A stretch of 64,000 bases of DNA, from NCBI RefSeq assembly GCF_000715075.1, contig NC_134103.1, positions 56,512,230 through 56,576,229 on the forward strand, in the 5' to 3' direction. Each line of letters opens with the position of its first letter. The first letter of the stretch is position 1. A program made the position numbers and the translations under genes. The DNA comes from Nicotiana tabacum. Lineage: Eukaryota; Streptophyta; Magnoliopsida; Solanales; Solanaceae. Of the stretch, positions 38,237 through 50,687 are shown piece by piece. The notes under the pieces were generated by a model, which saw only the letters and a program-made list of their open reading frames with translations, had not been told where the DNA came from and ran no database searches.

Positions 38237-40125
38237 CCAGAAATAAAAACTCAATTATCACCAGAAAATTCCGTAAACATGATAAGAACGATAATTTAAA
38301 CAGCACCAGTATAACACGTAGCAATTTGGTATAGGAATAAGACAATATAAGAAAAACAGGGAAACATGAAAAACAAGTAAATTGGCGGCGCATAAGTACT
38401 CGTCACCTCACATATATGCCGCTCACATGAATTTCACTTAGCAAATAATCTAAGGTCCCTAATTCCCTCAAGTCAGGGTTAGACACAACACTTACCTCGC
38501 TCAGAAGGCTACTTAATTCTCAATCACAGCTTTTCCTTTGGAATTCACCTCCAAACCACTCGTATCTATTCAAAAATGACTCAATAATATCAAATATTGC
38601 TAAAGGAATCAATTATATTACATAAATTAAATTTTTCAATTATTCCTCCAAAAAGTCGAAATATCGACTCAGGGCCCGATTGGTCAAAATCCGAGGTTCG
38701 GACCAAAATATTTTTACCCATTCACCCCCGAACCCGAATATGTAATTAGTTTTGGAATCCGACCTCAAATTAAGATCTAAATTCCCGAAATTCCTATTTT
38801 CTACCCTAACACCTAATTCTACCATGAAAACTCTAGCTTTTTGGTTGAAAATTCAAGAAATGTAATGGGTAATTGAAAGAAAATGGTTTAGAATCACTTA
38901 CCAACAATTTGGGGAAGGACTGACTCTTGAATAATCGCCCCTCACCGTTTGGGTTTTGAGAAAAATGAGTTTTTTGGCAAAAATCCCGTTTTGGATTCTG
39001 TTAAGTGCTGGGCGACAGTGTTCATCGCGTTCGCGGAGCACTGTCGCGTTCGCAAGATGTATGGGCTTCCAAGCCTTCTCGTTCGTGAGGTAGTGCTCAC
39101 GTTTGTGTAGGCTACCCTTCCCTGGTCTTCGCGTTCGCGAGACATTGCTCGCGTTCACGGTGAAGAAAAGGCTGACTCCCCCTCCCCAGTGCCTAACGCT
39201 AAGCGTTCGCGATGGGTTTGTCGTGTTCGCGAAGGGTAACGCCCACATCACTTCGCGCTCGTGACCAAGCCTTCGCGTTCGCAAAGAAGAAATCCTCAAC
39301 TGCCCAGTTTACTCTTCGCATTCGCGAAGAAGAAATCCTCAGCTGCCCAGTTTACTCTTCATGTTCGCGAGAGTACCTTCGCGAACGCGAAGAAGGACAT
39401 GCCAGAATACAGATTCTGTAGAAAAACCAGATTTTCAAAGTCCAAAACATCCTGTGGCCTATCCGAAACACACCTGAGCCCTTGGGGCTCCAAACCAAAC
39501 ATGCACACAAGTCTAAAAATATCATACAAACTTGCTCGCGCGATCAAATCGCCAAAATAACACCTAGAACTCTAAATTTAGCACCAATTCAAATGAAATT
39601 CTCAAGAACACTTTAAAACTTCTAATTTCTCAACTGGACGTCCGAATCACGTCAAATCAACTTCACTTCTCACCAAATTTCACAGACATGTCTTGAATAT
39701 CATAATGAACCTGTACCGGGCTCCGGAACCAAAATACGGACCCGATACTAACAATGCCAAATATCAATCAATTCTTAGAAACAAATAATTTCCAAGCTTT
39801 TAATTTTCATCAAAACTTCATAACTCAAGCTAGGGACCTCCAAAATTCGACTCTGGGCATACGCCCAGGTCCCATAATTCGATACGGACGTACCGGGACT
39901 GTCAAAGCACGGATCCGGGCCCATTTATCAAAAATATTGACCGAAGTTAACTAAAATTAACTTTTAAGGCAAAAATTCTTATTTTCTTTAGTTTTCAACA
40001 TAAAAGCTTTTCGAAAACCTGCCCGGACTATGCACGCAAATCGAGGAGGGTAAAAATGAGATTTTTAAGGCTTAAGAGCACAGATTCGAGTTCTAAAACA
40101 TAAGATGACCTTTTGGGTCATCACA
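38237..40125 (-). repeat. R10 3' LTR, outer part missing
   Basis: It aligns with 46443-47903 of the 5' LTR, then continues to the true end GGGTCATCACA beside the polypurine tract. The first about 1.1 kb of the LTR, which holds the 39-bp tandem array in the other copy, is absent. It includes the TTCGCG-rich cluster at 39010-39400. Small ORFs in it are not coding. Confidence 0.85.
39010..39400. repeat. TTCGCG-rich palindrome cluster in the R10 3' LTR
   Basis: More than ten variants of CGTTCGCGAA / TTCGCGAACGCGAAG within 400 bases, much richer in CpG than the flanks. The counterpart lies at 47229-47560 in the 5' LTR. The motif differs from that of Fam-A but the position in U3 is similar. Confidence 0.8.
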
Positions 40126-40162
40126 TTCTCCACCTCTAAAATAACCGTTAGTCCTCGAACGG
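40126..40162 (-). other. R10 polypurine tract and AGGA-loop hairpin
   Basis: Element-sense TTTTAGAGGTGGAGAA (40126-40141) abuts the LTR. Just upstream, CCGTTCG / AGGA / CTAACGG (40145-40162) pairs at six of seven stem positions around the same AGGA loop. Confidence 0.75.
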
Positions 40163-40179
40163 ACATAGAAAAATACCTG

Positions 40180-40666
40180 GGCTGGTGAAAAGGTGGGGAT
40201 ATCTACTCCGCATATCGGACTCGGACTCCCAAGTAGTTGCCTCAATAGGCAGACCTCTCCACTGCACTCGAACTGAAGGGTAACTCTTTGACCTCAACTG
40301 ACGAACCTATCGGTCTAGAATGGCCACCGACTCCTCTTTGTAAGTCAAATCCTTGTCCAACTGGACAGAGCTGAAATCTAACACGTGGGACGGGTCACTA
40401 TGATATTTCTGGAGCATAGACACATGGAATATCGGATGAACTGAGGATAACCCTAGAGGCAACGCAAGTCTATAAGCTACCTCTCCCACTCTCTCGAGGA
40501 TCTTAAATGGGCCGATATACCTATGGCTCAACTTGCCCTTCTTCCCAAATCTCATAACACCCTTCATAGGCGATACCCGAAGCAATATTCTTTCTCCAAC
40601 CATGAATGCAATATCACAAACTTTACGGTCAGCATAACTCTTTTGCCCGGATTGAGTTGTACGAAG
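40180..40666 (-). pseudogene. R10 integrase C-terminus with GPY/F module and chromodomain-like tail
   Basis: Readable are ERILLRVSPMKGVMRFGKKGKL, the GPY/F module (RYIGPFKILERVG), HPIFHVSMLQKYHSDPSHVL and the tail start ESVAILDR. A TAG at 40307-40309 (CAG-to-TAG type) interrupts, but the frame goes on beyond it with WRGLPIEATTWESESDMR to about 40180. The upstream side is also cut, by a TGA at 40667-40669. Confidence 0.8.
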
Positions 40667-41260
40667 TCAATCCTGTATAATCTTGACCTTGTCCAAGGCC
40701 TCCTGAACTAAATCTGTACCCAATAACCGAGCCTTCCCTGGCTCGAACCACCCAACTGGCGACCTACACCTTCTACCATATAATGCATCATAGGGAGCCA
40801 TCTGAATGCTCGACTGGTAGTTGTTATTGTAGAAAAACTCCGCTAACGGCAAAAACTGATCCCAAGAACCTCCAAAGTCAATAACACAGGCGCAGAGCAT
40901 ATCCTCCAAGATCTGAATAGTACGCTCGGATTGCCCGTCCATCTGAGGATGAAATGCTATGCTCAACTTAACCCGCGTACCCAACTCACGCTGAACTGCC
41001 CTCCAAAAGTTCGAGGTAAACTGCGTACCTCGATCAGAAATGATAGACATGGGCACACCGTGAAGACGGACGATCTCACGAATATAAATCTCTGCCAACT
41101 GCTCTGAGGAATAGGTAACTTCCACAGGAATGAAATGCGCTGACTTAGTCAGCCTGTCCACAATGACCCAAATTGCATCGAACTTCCTCTGAGTCCGTGG
41201 GAGTCAAACAACAAAGTCCATAGTGATACGTTCCCACTTCCACTCAGGAATATCTAACCT
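40667..41260 (-). pseudogene. R10 integrase catalytic core
   Basis: The 164-residue frame has the complete DDE triad: MDRLTKSAHF (Asp 2), SIISDRGTQF (Asp 43) and HPQMDGQSERT (Glu 79), with the canonical D-x35-E spacing. It ends in LVQEALDKVKIIQD at a TGA. 41162-41260 carries the linking residues with frame breaks. Confidence 0.85.
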
Positions 41261-42442
41261 CTAAAGTAAACCACCAGGTCTCTGATGCTCACACTTTACC
41301 TGCTGGCAATTTAGGCACCAAGCTACATAGGCAACTATGTCCTTCTTCATTCGCCTCCACCAATAATGCTGCCTCAAGTCCTGATACATCTTGGCGGTGC
41401 CCGGATGAATAGAATACCGGGAACTGTGGGACTGCTCAAGGATAAACTCACAAAGTCTATCCACATTAGGCACACAAATATGACCCTGCATCCTCAAAAC
41501 TCCGTCATATCCAACAGTAACCTGCTTGGCACCACCGTGCTGCACTGTGTCTCTAAGGACAAGTAAATAAGGATTGTCATCCTGTCGATCTCTGATGCAC
41601 TCAAATAAAGAAGACCGAGCAACTGTACAAGTTAGAATATGGCTGGGCTCAGAAACATCTAACCTCACGAACTGGTTGGCCAAGGACTGAACATCCAATG
41701 CAAGCAGTCTCTCACCAACTAGAATATATGCAAGGCTACCCATACTAACTGACTTTCTACTCAAAGCATTGGCCACCACATTGGCCTTCCCGGGATGATA
41801 CAATATTGTGATATCATAGTCTTTCAATAGCTCCAGCCACCTCCTCTGCCTCAAATTGAGTTCCTTCATCTTGAACAAATACTGCAAGCTCCGATGATCA
41901 GTGAATACCTCACATGGCACGCCGTAAATATAGTGCCTCCAAATCTTCAGCGCGTGAACGATGGCTGCCAGCTCTAGATCATGAACAGGGTAATTCTTCT
42001 CGTGAACCTTCAGCTGCCGTGAAGCATATGCAATAACCTTGCCACCCTGCATCAATACCGCACCCAGACCAATACGAGATGCATCACAATATACTGTATA
42101 AGATCCTAAACCTGTGGGTAACACCAATACCGGTGCAGTAGTCAAAGCTGTCTTGAGCTTCTGAAAGCTCACTTCACACTCGTCTGACCACCTGAATGGG
42201 GCACCTTTTTAGGTCAATCTGGTCAACGGGGCTGCTATGGATGAAAACCCCTCCACAAATCGACGGTAATAGCCCTCCAAACCCAGGAAACTACGGATCT
42301 CTGTAGCTGATGTGGGTCTAGGCCAGTTCTAGACTGCCTTAATCTTCTTAGGATCCACCTAAATACCCTCTGCTGATATAACGTGACCCAAGAAAGCAAC
42401 TGAACTCAACCAAAACTCGCATTATGAGAACTTAGCATATAA
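41261..42442 (-). pseudogene. R10 RNase H and integrase zinc finger
   Basis: The 303-residue frame (41261-42172) has RNase H with catalytic residues kept ([57 protein letters not shown]). It also has an intact HHCC finger ([15 protein letters not shown] ... [16 protein letters not shown]). 42173-42442 is the RT connection with several stops (for example near 42211 and 42361). Confidence 0.85.
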
Positions 42443-43099
42443 CTAGCTGTCTTTCAGAGTCTCAAGATTGATCTGAAGGTGCTGCTTATGCTCCTCTCGA
42501 CTGTGGGAGTAGATCAAGATATCATCAATAAACACAACCACAAAGGAATTCAGGTAGTGTTTGAACACCCGGTTCATCAAATCCATGAATGATGCCGGGG
42601 TATTTGTCAGCCCAAATGACATTACTAGAAACTCATAATGCCCATACCGATTCCGAAAAGCTATCTTAGGAACATCGGATGCCCTAATCCTCAACTGATG
42701 GTAGCCAGATCTCAAATCAATCTTTGAAAACACCTTGGCACCCTGAAGCTGATCAAATAAATCATCAATCCTCGGCAATGGATACTTGTTCTTGACGGTG
42801 ACTTTGTTCAACTGCCGATAGTCTATACACATCCTCATCGATCCATCTTTCTTCTTCACAAACAACACAGGTGCACCCCAGGGCGAGACACTAGGTCTAA
42901 TGAAGACCTTATCAAGCAGATCTTGCAACTGCTCCTTCAATTCTTTTAACTCTGGCGGGGCCATGCGGTATGGCGGAATGGAAATGGGCTGAGTGCCCAG
43001 AGCCAAATCAATACAGAAATCAATATCCCTGTCGGGTGGCATCCCCGGCAGGTTTGCAGGAAACACCTATGGAAACTCACGAACAACCGGCATTGAATC
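42443..43099 (-). pseudogene. R10 reverse transcriptase palm and fingers
   Basis: A 207-residue open frame starts in the linker ([16 protein letters not shown]). It holds the fingers ([51 protein letters not shown]) and palm ([56 protein letters not shown]). The catalytic residues are present. It ends at a stop just after the thumb start. Confidence 0.85.
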
Positions 43100-43617
43100 C
43101 ATGGAAGGAACCTCCGCACTAGAATCGCGGACATAAGCCAAATAAGCTAGACACCCCTTCTCGACCATATGTCGAGCCTTCACATAAGAGATAACCATGC
43201 TGATAGAATGGCCAAGATTCCCTCTCTACTCTAATCGAGGCAACCCCTACAAGGCTAAGGTCACCGTCTTGGCGTGACTATCTAATATAGCATGATAAGG
43301 TGACAGCCAATCCATACCCAGTATAACATCAAAATCAACCATGTCGAGAAGTAGAAGATCTATACGAGAATCAAGACTCCCAATGCTGACCATTCACGAA
43401 TGATAAACACGATCTACCACAATAACATCTCCCACTGGTGTGGACACATACACAGGAGCACTCAAAGAATCACGGGGCACAACCAAATAGGAAGTAAAAT
43501 AGGAGATCCCGGATCAAATAGAACTGAAGCATCTCTACTGCAAACTGAAACAGTACCTGTGATAACAGCATCAGATGACTCAGCCTCAGGCCTGGCTGGG
43601 AAAGCATAACACCGGGG
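43100..43617 (-). pseudogene. R10 protease region, scrambled
   Basis: No open frame of length remains. Near 43495-43540 the minus strand reads a sequence ending in LFDPGS, the aspartic protease active site, placed as expected between gag and RT. The rest is interrupted by stops and indels. Confidence 0.6.
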
Positions 43618-45137
43618 CTAGGCCCCACCACCCTGAACTACGTCCCTGGGACAGCCTCTAGCTGGCTGGTCTCCATCTCTGACGGCCTGACCTCCACCTC
43701 TAACTGTCTGGCCCCTACCTCTAGCTGGCTGACCCCTGCCTCTAGCTGGCTGAGCAGGTGGTGCAGCAAGTGGTGCCGGAACCATGGCCTGAGCTACCCG
43801 TTGCCCGAGGGCAAAATCTAGCAATGTGCCTCGGATCACCATAAGTATAACATAACCTCGGCTGCTGTGACTGCTGACCCTGAAACTGACCTTGTCGACT
43901 TGAATAACCACCCTGATAACTCTGGAGTGGAGGTGCACTAATAGGAGCTGGTGGTGCACTGTAGGCTAGCTGGTCGGAATAATGCATCTGAGGGCCACGA
44001 CTACCTGAGGTACCGTAGGATGCCTGGAGCGCTGAATGAAATAGTCTGGGAGGATGGCCTCTACCAAAAGTACTTCTGCCTCTAGATGAGGCACCGCTGA
44101 ACTCACCGGAATGACGAGGCCTCTTGTCAGACCCCTGACCTCCCTGAGTAAGAACCATCTCAACTCGTCTGGCGAAATTAGCAGCCGCCTGAAAAGAAAT
44201 CTCACTCCCAGTCTCCTTAGCCATCTGCAATATGATAGGCTCAGCAAGTCCATCAATAAACCTCCTCACCCTCTCTCTCTCTCTCGGTGGGAAGCAGAAG
44301 AATAGCATGAAGGGCCAAATCCACAAAACGGGTCTCATACTGAGTAACAGTCATACTGCCCTGCTGGAGACGCTCAAACTGACGGCGACGCTCCTCTCCC
44401 AATGTGATAGGCAGAAATTTTTCTATGAAGAGCTGAGAGAACTGGTCCCAAGTAAGAGCAGGCGACCCAGCTGTTCTGGTCAACAAGTAATCTCTCCACC
44501 ATTTCTTGGCGGAACCAGTCATCTTAAATGCAGCAAAATCGACCCCATTGGTCTCCACTATACCCATATTCCGTAAAACCTCGTGACAGCTGTCAAGATA
44601 CTCCTGGGGGTCCTCTGAAGGAGCACCACTGAAGTGAAGAGGAAAGAGCTTGGTAAACCTGTCCAATCTCTATAAAGCCTCAAAAGACATGGCTGGCCCA
44701 TCTCCGACCTGTGCCGCAATAACCGGCTGATCAAATCCGACTGGCTAAGCTGCTGGATCCTGATACTGGGGAGCTATCTGCTCCGGAGCGGGAGTGGTAG
44801 GAGTCTGGGCCCCTCTTCCAGCCTGAGAGACTACTGGTGCCATAGGAAATGCGCTAGTCTGGGCCACACTCTCCATAAAGCCCACCAAACGGACCAAAGC
44901 GTCCTGAAGTACTGGGGTAGCAATGAACCCCTCTGGAACCTGAGCTGGTCCGACAGGAACAGTCTAGGCTGGAACCTCCTCATCAATCTCTATCTGAGGC
45001 TCCACTGTTGGGGTTGCTGCTCGAGCCCTAGGCTGAGCCCTGCCCCTGCCTCGGCCTCGACCTCTTCCCCGCGTAGGAGCTATCACTGGAGGCTCTGGCT
45101 ACTGCTCAATTGAGGAAGCGGTACGTGTTCTCTCCAT
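43618..45137 (-). pseudogene. R10 gag, broken
   Basis: The ATG at 45137 opens a basic start (MERTRTASS), broken at codon 12 by TAG (45099-45101); an Arg-Gly-rich stretch follows (RGRGRGRGRAQ). Further pieces: 44253-44666 (capsid: PLHFSGAPSEDPQEYLDSCHEVL, WWRDYLLTRTAG, QLFIEKFLPITLGEERRRQFERL), 43742-44338 (VRRFIDGLAEPIILQMAKE) and the nucleocapsid near 43800-43860 (CYTYGDPRHIARFCPR). In that knuckle the second Cys of CCHC has become Tyr. A Pro/Ala/Gly/Arg-rich repeat (QPARGRGQ) follows it. Confidence 0.8.
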
Positions 45138-45325
45138 CTGCGAGAGAATAAGAGTAGAAGAGTTCAATCAGTTTTGAGAAAGCAAAATCGCACGACAGAG
45201 AAGAATAGAAGTGAAACTTGTTCCTAAACTTCATAGCCTCTGGAATATAAGCACAGACGTCTCCGTACCGATCCTCCAGACTCTACTAAGCTTGCTCGTG
45301 AATCGTGAGACCTAGGCAACCTAGT

Positions 45326-45337
45326 GCTCTGATACCA
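45326..45337 (-). other. Primer binding site of R10
   Basis: Element-sense TGGTATCAGAGC is an exact 12-base match to initiator tRNA-Met, two bases from the LTR edge at 45340. 45138-45325 is the untranslated leader. Confidence 0.9.
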
Positions 45338-45339
45338 AC

Positions 45340-47903
45340 TGTCACGACCCGAAATTTCCCACCGACGGGACCGTGATGACGCCTAACATTGCACTTGCCA
45401 GGCCACCCAATGTTAGAGAATCATTAAACCAATTCTTTATTTTCATTCAGTAAATAACAATAATTAACTAAAATAAAATATAATAAGTGCGGAATATAAT
45501 AAAACTGTATTAATTACTACCACCCGGATCTGAAGTCACAATTCACGAGCATTCTAAAATTTACTATAAGAAATAGTCTGAAAAAAATACAACTGTCTGA
45601 ATGAAAGAAAATAGTAGGACATAAAAAGATAGACGGGGACTTCAAGGTCTGTGAACGCCGACAGATCTACCTTGAGTCTTCGGACAGCGGACCAATAGCA
45701 AATCTCGACCAACCTGAGCCGGTATCAAAATCTGCACAGAAAGTGTAGAGTGCAGCATCAGTACAACCGACCACATGTACTGGTAAGTGTCGAGCCTAAC
45801 CTCGACGAAGTAGTGACGAGGCTAAGGCAAGGCTCCTATAATCAATATGTACAATTTTATAGTGTATACGCAAATAACAGGAATGAAGAACTAAACAGGA
45901 AATATCGGGAGGGGAGACATACTGAGGGGAATACAGATAAATAACTACAACAGAATGATCACCGGAGTAGTCAATATACCATGAATCAAAAGGAATAGTG
46001 AATACAGTAAAGAAAAATACACGGTATCACCCTTCGTGCTTTTACTCTCAATCTCACCATAAAATTAATAGAAATGGCACGGCATCACCCTTCGTGCTTT
46101 TACTCTCATATCATGGCACGGCATCACCCTTCGTGCATTAACACTCACAATATGGCACGTCATCACCCTTCGTGCATTAACACTCACAATATGGCACGGC
46201 ATCACCCTTCGTGCATTAACACTCACAATATGGCACGGCATCACCCTTCGTGCATTAACACTCACAATATGGTACGGCATCACCCTTCGTGCATAAACAC
46301 TCACAATATTGTACGACATCACCCTTCGTGCATTAACACTCTCCCTTATCATAATACAATGCATAAATAACAACAGGGAGATAGAATAACAAGTACAAAC
46401 CTTACTTCAACATTTGGTTCCATAATATCAATATCAACTTTGAAATAAAAACTCAATTATCACCAGAAAATTCCGTAAACATGATAAGAACGACAATTTG
46501 AACAGCACCAGTATAACACGTAGCAATTTGGTATAGGAATAATACAGTATAAGAAAAATAGGGAAACATGGAAAACAAGTAAATTGGCAGCGCATAAGTA
46601 CTCGTCACCTCACATATACGCCGCTCACATGAATTTCACTTAGCAAATAATCTAAGGTCCCTAATTCCCTCAAGTCAGGGTTAGACACAACACTTACCTC
46701 GCTCCGAAGGCTACTTAATTCTCAATCACAGCTTTTCCGTTGAAATTCACCTCCAAACCACTCGTATCTATTCAAAAATGACTCAATAATATCAAATATT
46801 GCTAAAGGAATCTATTATATTGCATAAATTAAATTTTTTAATTTTTCCTCCAAAAAGTCAAAAACTTGACCCCGGTCCCGCTTGGTCAAAACCCGAGGTT
46901 CGGACCAAAATCTTTTTACCTATTCACCCCCGAACCTGAATATGTAACTAGTTTTGGAATCCGACCTCAAATTGAGGTCTAAATCCCCAAATTTCCGAAA
47001 TCTCTATTTTCTACCCTAACCCTTAATTCTACCATGAAAACTCTAGCTTTTTGGTTGAAAATTCAAGAAATATAATGGGTAATTGAAAGAAAATGATTTA
47101 GAATCACTTACCAACAATTTGGGGAAGGAATGACTCTGGAATAATCGCCCATCACCGTTTGGTTTTTGAGAAAAATGAGTTTTTTGGCAAAAATCCCGTT
47201 TTGGATTCTGTTAAGTGCTGGGCGACAGTGTTCATCGCGTTCGCGAAGTGTATGGGCTTCCAAGCCTTCTCGTTTGCGAGGTAGTGCTCGCGTTCGCGTA
47301 GGCTATCCTTCCCTGGTCTTCGTATTTGCGAGACATTGCTCGCGTTCGCGGTGAAGAAAAGGCTGACTCCCCCTCCCCAGTGCCTAACGCTACACGTTCG
47401 CGATGGGCTTGTCGCGTTCGCGAAGGGTAACGCCCCCATCGCTTCGTGTTCATGACCAAACTTTCGCGTTCGCGAAGAAGAAATCCTTAGCTGCCCAGTT
47501 TACTCTTCGTGTTCGCGAGAGTACCTTCGCGAATGCGAAGAAGGACATGCCAGAACACAGATTCTGCAGAAAAACCAGATTTCCAAAGTCCAAAACATCC
47601 CGTGGCCTATCCGAAACTCACCCGAGCCCTCGGGGCTCCAAACCAAACATGCACACAAGTCTAAAAATATCATACGAACTTGCTCGCATGATCAAATCGC
47701 CAAAATAATACTTAGAACTCTAAATTTAGCACCAATTCAAATGAAATTCTCAAGAACACTTTAAAACTTCTAATTTCTCAACTGGACGTTCGAATCACGT
47801 CAAATCAACTCCATTTCTCACCAAATTTCACAGACATATCTTAAATATCATAATGAACCTGTACCAGGCTCCAGAACTAAAATACGGACCTAATACTAAC
47901 AAT
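45340..47903 (-). repeat. R10 5' LTR, outer ~370 bases missing
   Basis: It starts TGTCACGACCCG and runs to 'cctaatactaacaat', where the 3' LTR continues 'gccaaatatcaatc' but this copy switches to unrelated sequence. It contains the 39-bp tandem array and the TTCGCG cluster (47229-47560). The small ORFs in it arise from these repeats. Confidence 0.85.
46020..46345. repeat. 39-bp tandem repeat array in the R10 5' LTR
   Basis: About eight units of the 39-bp consensus with core 'cacggcatcacccttcgtgc' followed by 'attaacactcacaatatgg'. The core itself is an imperfect palindrome (GCACGG .. CTTCGTGC). Because 39 is 13 codons, the array stays open on both strands and produces two overlapping ORFs of about 100 codons. 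Confidence 0.9.
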
Positions 47904-48060
47904 AAAAAGGGTATTTAAGGAATTGCAGGCGGTGAAGGAGGGGGTTGCAGGGGGTTTGGTGGAGAAGCAGCAGAAGATGGGTTCAATGCTGGTGATGTTA
48001 TATCTGCTTAATCTGGGTTCCTCTGATAAGAAGAGCGAATGGTTAGTTAAAGCAAATTAA
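47904..48060 (+). CDS. Short protein-like open fragment, unknown family
   Basis: One frame on the plus strand is open from at least 47905 to the TAA at 48058-48060. It encodes about 50 residues with well-behaved composition (VFKELQAVKEGVAGGLVEKQ, QKMGSMLVMLYLLNLG, SSDKKSEWLVKAN). The stretch is G-rich and unlike the AT-rich neighbours. It begins exactly where the R10 LTR breaks off. There is no start codon near the 5' boundary, so if real it is the last exon or a captured piece of a host gene. I do not recognise the protein. Chance openness cannot be excluded at this length. Confidence 0.35.
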
Positions 48061-48129
48061 AGGGTAAATTATGTTCTCTCTCTTTTCTGAGTAAGTCAAT
48101 TATGTAATATCTCTCTTAACACAGAAAAT

Positions 48130-49090
<961 letters not shown>

Positions 49091-49932
49091 TTTGGTTGTA
49101 ACTGTTTGCTATGGATTGCTACATGAGTTATGTTGACTTTCATGTTTGCTGTTAAGAATTTGACTCCTTATGTTTTTATTTTCTTTTCACACGAACCTTT
49201 TTATTACAAAAAAAGTCTCTATACGTGCGTTGCACGTAACACTTTAGAACGGAAAAGAATTAGATGAAAAAATAAAAGAGCAATATAAGAGAATACATAG
49301 TACAATGATAAACGCGAATAATAATTAACGAAATATGTGTTATATACGGATTCTTGTTAAAAAAAAAAAAAAAAAAAGAGTTGATTTCATGCAGCTTATG
49401 ATAATATCACTCTTTTAGCTAATTCATAGCATGAACTTTTCATTGTAACTTTTACTTTTTAGTTACTTATATAAATAAAGTGGATAAGGAAGACTTTTAT
49501 GAGCATATAAAAAAAATTGACATATTGAATCATATACTTTGGTTTTTGAATATGTCAACGATGTTAACCTTGCAACTAATCTACAAGTGTTATACTATTC
49601 ATACTCTTATAGTTAATTTCATCTTTTTTCTCTTTCTTCTTTTCCTTCTTCTTTTTGTGTTTTTTTCCTTTTCCTCCCTCTTGTATAATATTAAGATTTG
49701 TGTGTTAGCAAATTGGTCTCCGTTAATATCATTAATTATTTAACGTTTTTAGTGGTTAATATCCATTGTGGCACAACATTAGTTCCGTTCCTTTAGTTGT
49801 CTAATATCCATTGTGGCACTTGGTTAGTTCTTTTTACTCTACAGTATCTTTAAAAACATTAATGTCCTTGTATGGGATGTATTTTTATTCTATGCTTTCG
49901 AGAAAAAAAAGATTGAGAAAGTGTATTGAGAC
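49091..49932. other. AT-rich sequence without recognised gene
   Basis: It holds a near-palindrome TACGTGCGTTGCACGTA (about 49221-49237) and a run of 18-19 A (about 49360-49378), which could be the tail of a retroposed sequence. An 87-residue ORF at 49480-49743 is rich in Phe and Leu from T-rich codons and has no domain I recognise. Origin unknown. Confidence 0.5.
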
Positions 49933-50687
49933 CAGTGGCGGACCCAAAATTTTATGCAAGCGGGTTCAAATATATACTAAATCCTCGGTAGCAGTCAATA
50001 GTAAAAGCGACACTAAGTTAACATACAAGGTTTACCTTGCTCGCTTTATTTTGGTTGTTAAAAAAACGTTAAAAAGAATTGCTCGCTACTTTTTATTTCG
50101 TTTCGAAGTCGCCTTGTTTTAATTTTGTTTAAACAATTACCTAGATTTTAACAGCAGATCTATTTATCTTATAAATTTTATAATTTATTAGAGCTTATTT
50201 TATAAATTTTACCTGAACAAATATCAATTTGATCTATATTAAAATATTAAACTCATAATTTAATTTGCGCTAACTATAAATCAAAAATAATATAAGAGAG
50301 CTATAAACTAAGTTAAATTAATAATTTCAATATAAAAAGTTCCAAAACTATGAAAAGAAATTAATATAAAATAAATAATAAGAGAAATAAGAACAAGCAG
50401 CAGCGATGCAATTCGATAATAAAGAGGCAAGTAAAGTAGTTTAAAATAATATGAAATGTTTCATAAAAAAAGATTGTCAAGTTTGGATTAGAATAATATT
50501 TGAAGGAAAAATCAAAAATGAAAATCATTATGTATATATACATTTATATAAATTGAATAATTTATGTATCTTGGGGTCCTTTAAAATATTCTTCTCAATA
50601 GCTCCATTCTTAAACCAAAAAACACATGAAAAATCACGATATAATTCTTTTAAATAATTACGGAAATAGAATGTTAAAGTGGTGTAT
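49933..50687. mobile_element. hAT-like element remnant, left part
   Basis: It begins CAGTGGCGGACCCAAAATTT, a terminus style known from plant hAT-type miniature elements. The inverted partner is at 58086-58099. The interior is AT-rich with no transposase frame. It is interrupted at 50688 by R12. Flanking 8-bp duplications are not found (attgagac against ccagcagt), so identification rests on the termini alone. Confidence 0.4.
50683..50687. other. Target site duplication of R12, left copy
   Basis: TGTAT just before the R12 LTR, repeated exactly at 57075-57079. Confidence 0.92.

Larger units (their letters stand above)
38237..47903 (-). mobile_element. R10: Ty3/gypsy chromovirus (Fam-C), both outer ends eroded
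   Basis: Minus strand: 5' LTR (45340-47903), primer site, gag, protease, RT, RNase H, integrase, chromodomain-like tail, polypurine tract, 3' LTR (38237-40125). Each LTR lacks its outer end, so no target duplication can exist. The proteins are clearly a different family from R3/R8/R13 (LTR ends TGTGATGACCC; RNase H with [19 protein letters not shown]). It is broken by stops and frameshifts, many of the C-to-T type. Confidence 0.9.

Noticed and set aside
46020..46345. CRISPR-like array
   Set aside because: Units are contiguous with no unique spacers, in a plant LTR; it is a minisatellite.
46065..46373. Two ~100-codon overlapping ORFs on opposite strands
   Set aside because: Both are produced by the 39-bp tandem repeat, whose length is a multiple of three; no protein features.
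49480..49743. 87-codon ORF with a hydrophobic Phe/Leu run resembling a membrane segment
   Set aside because: The run comes from a pyrimidine-rich stretch; no start context, neighbours or homology I can name.
49925..49932. 8-bp hAT target duplication
   Set aside because: The left flank ATTGAGAC does not match the right flank CCAGCAGT.
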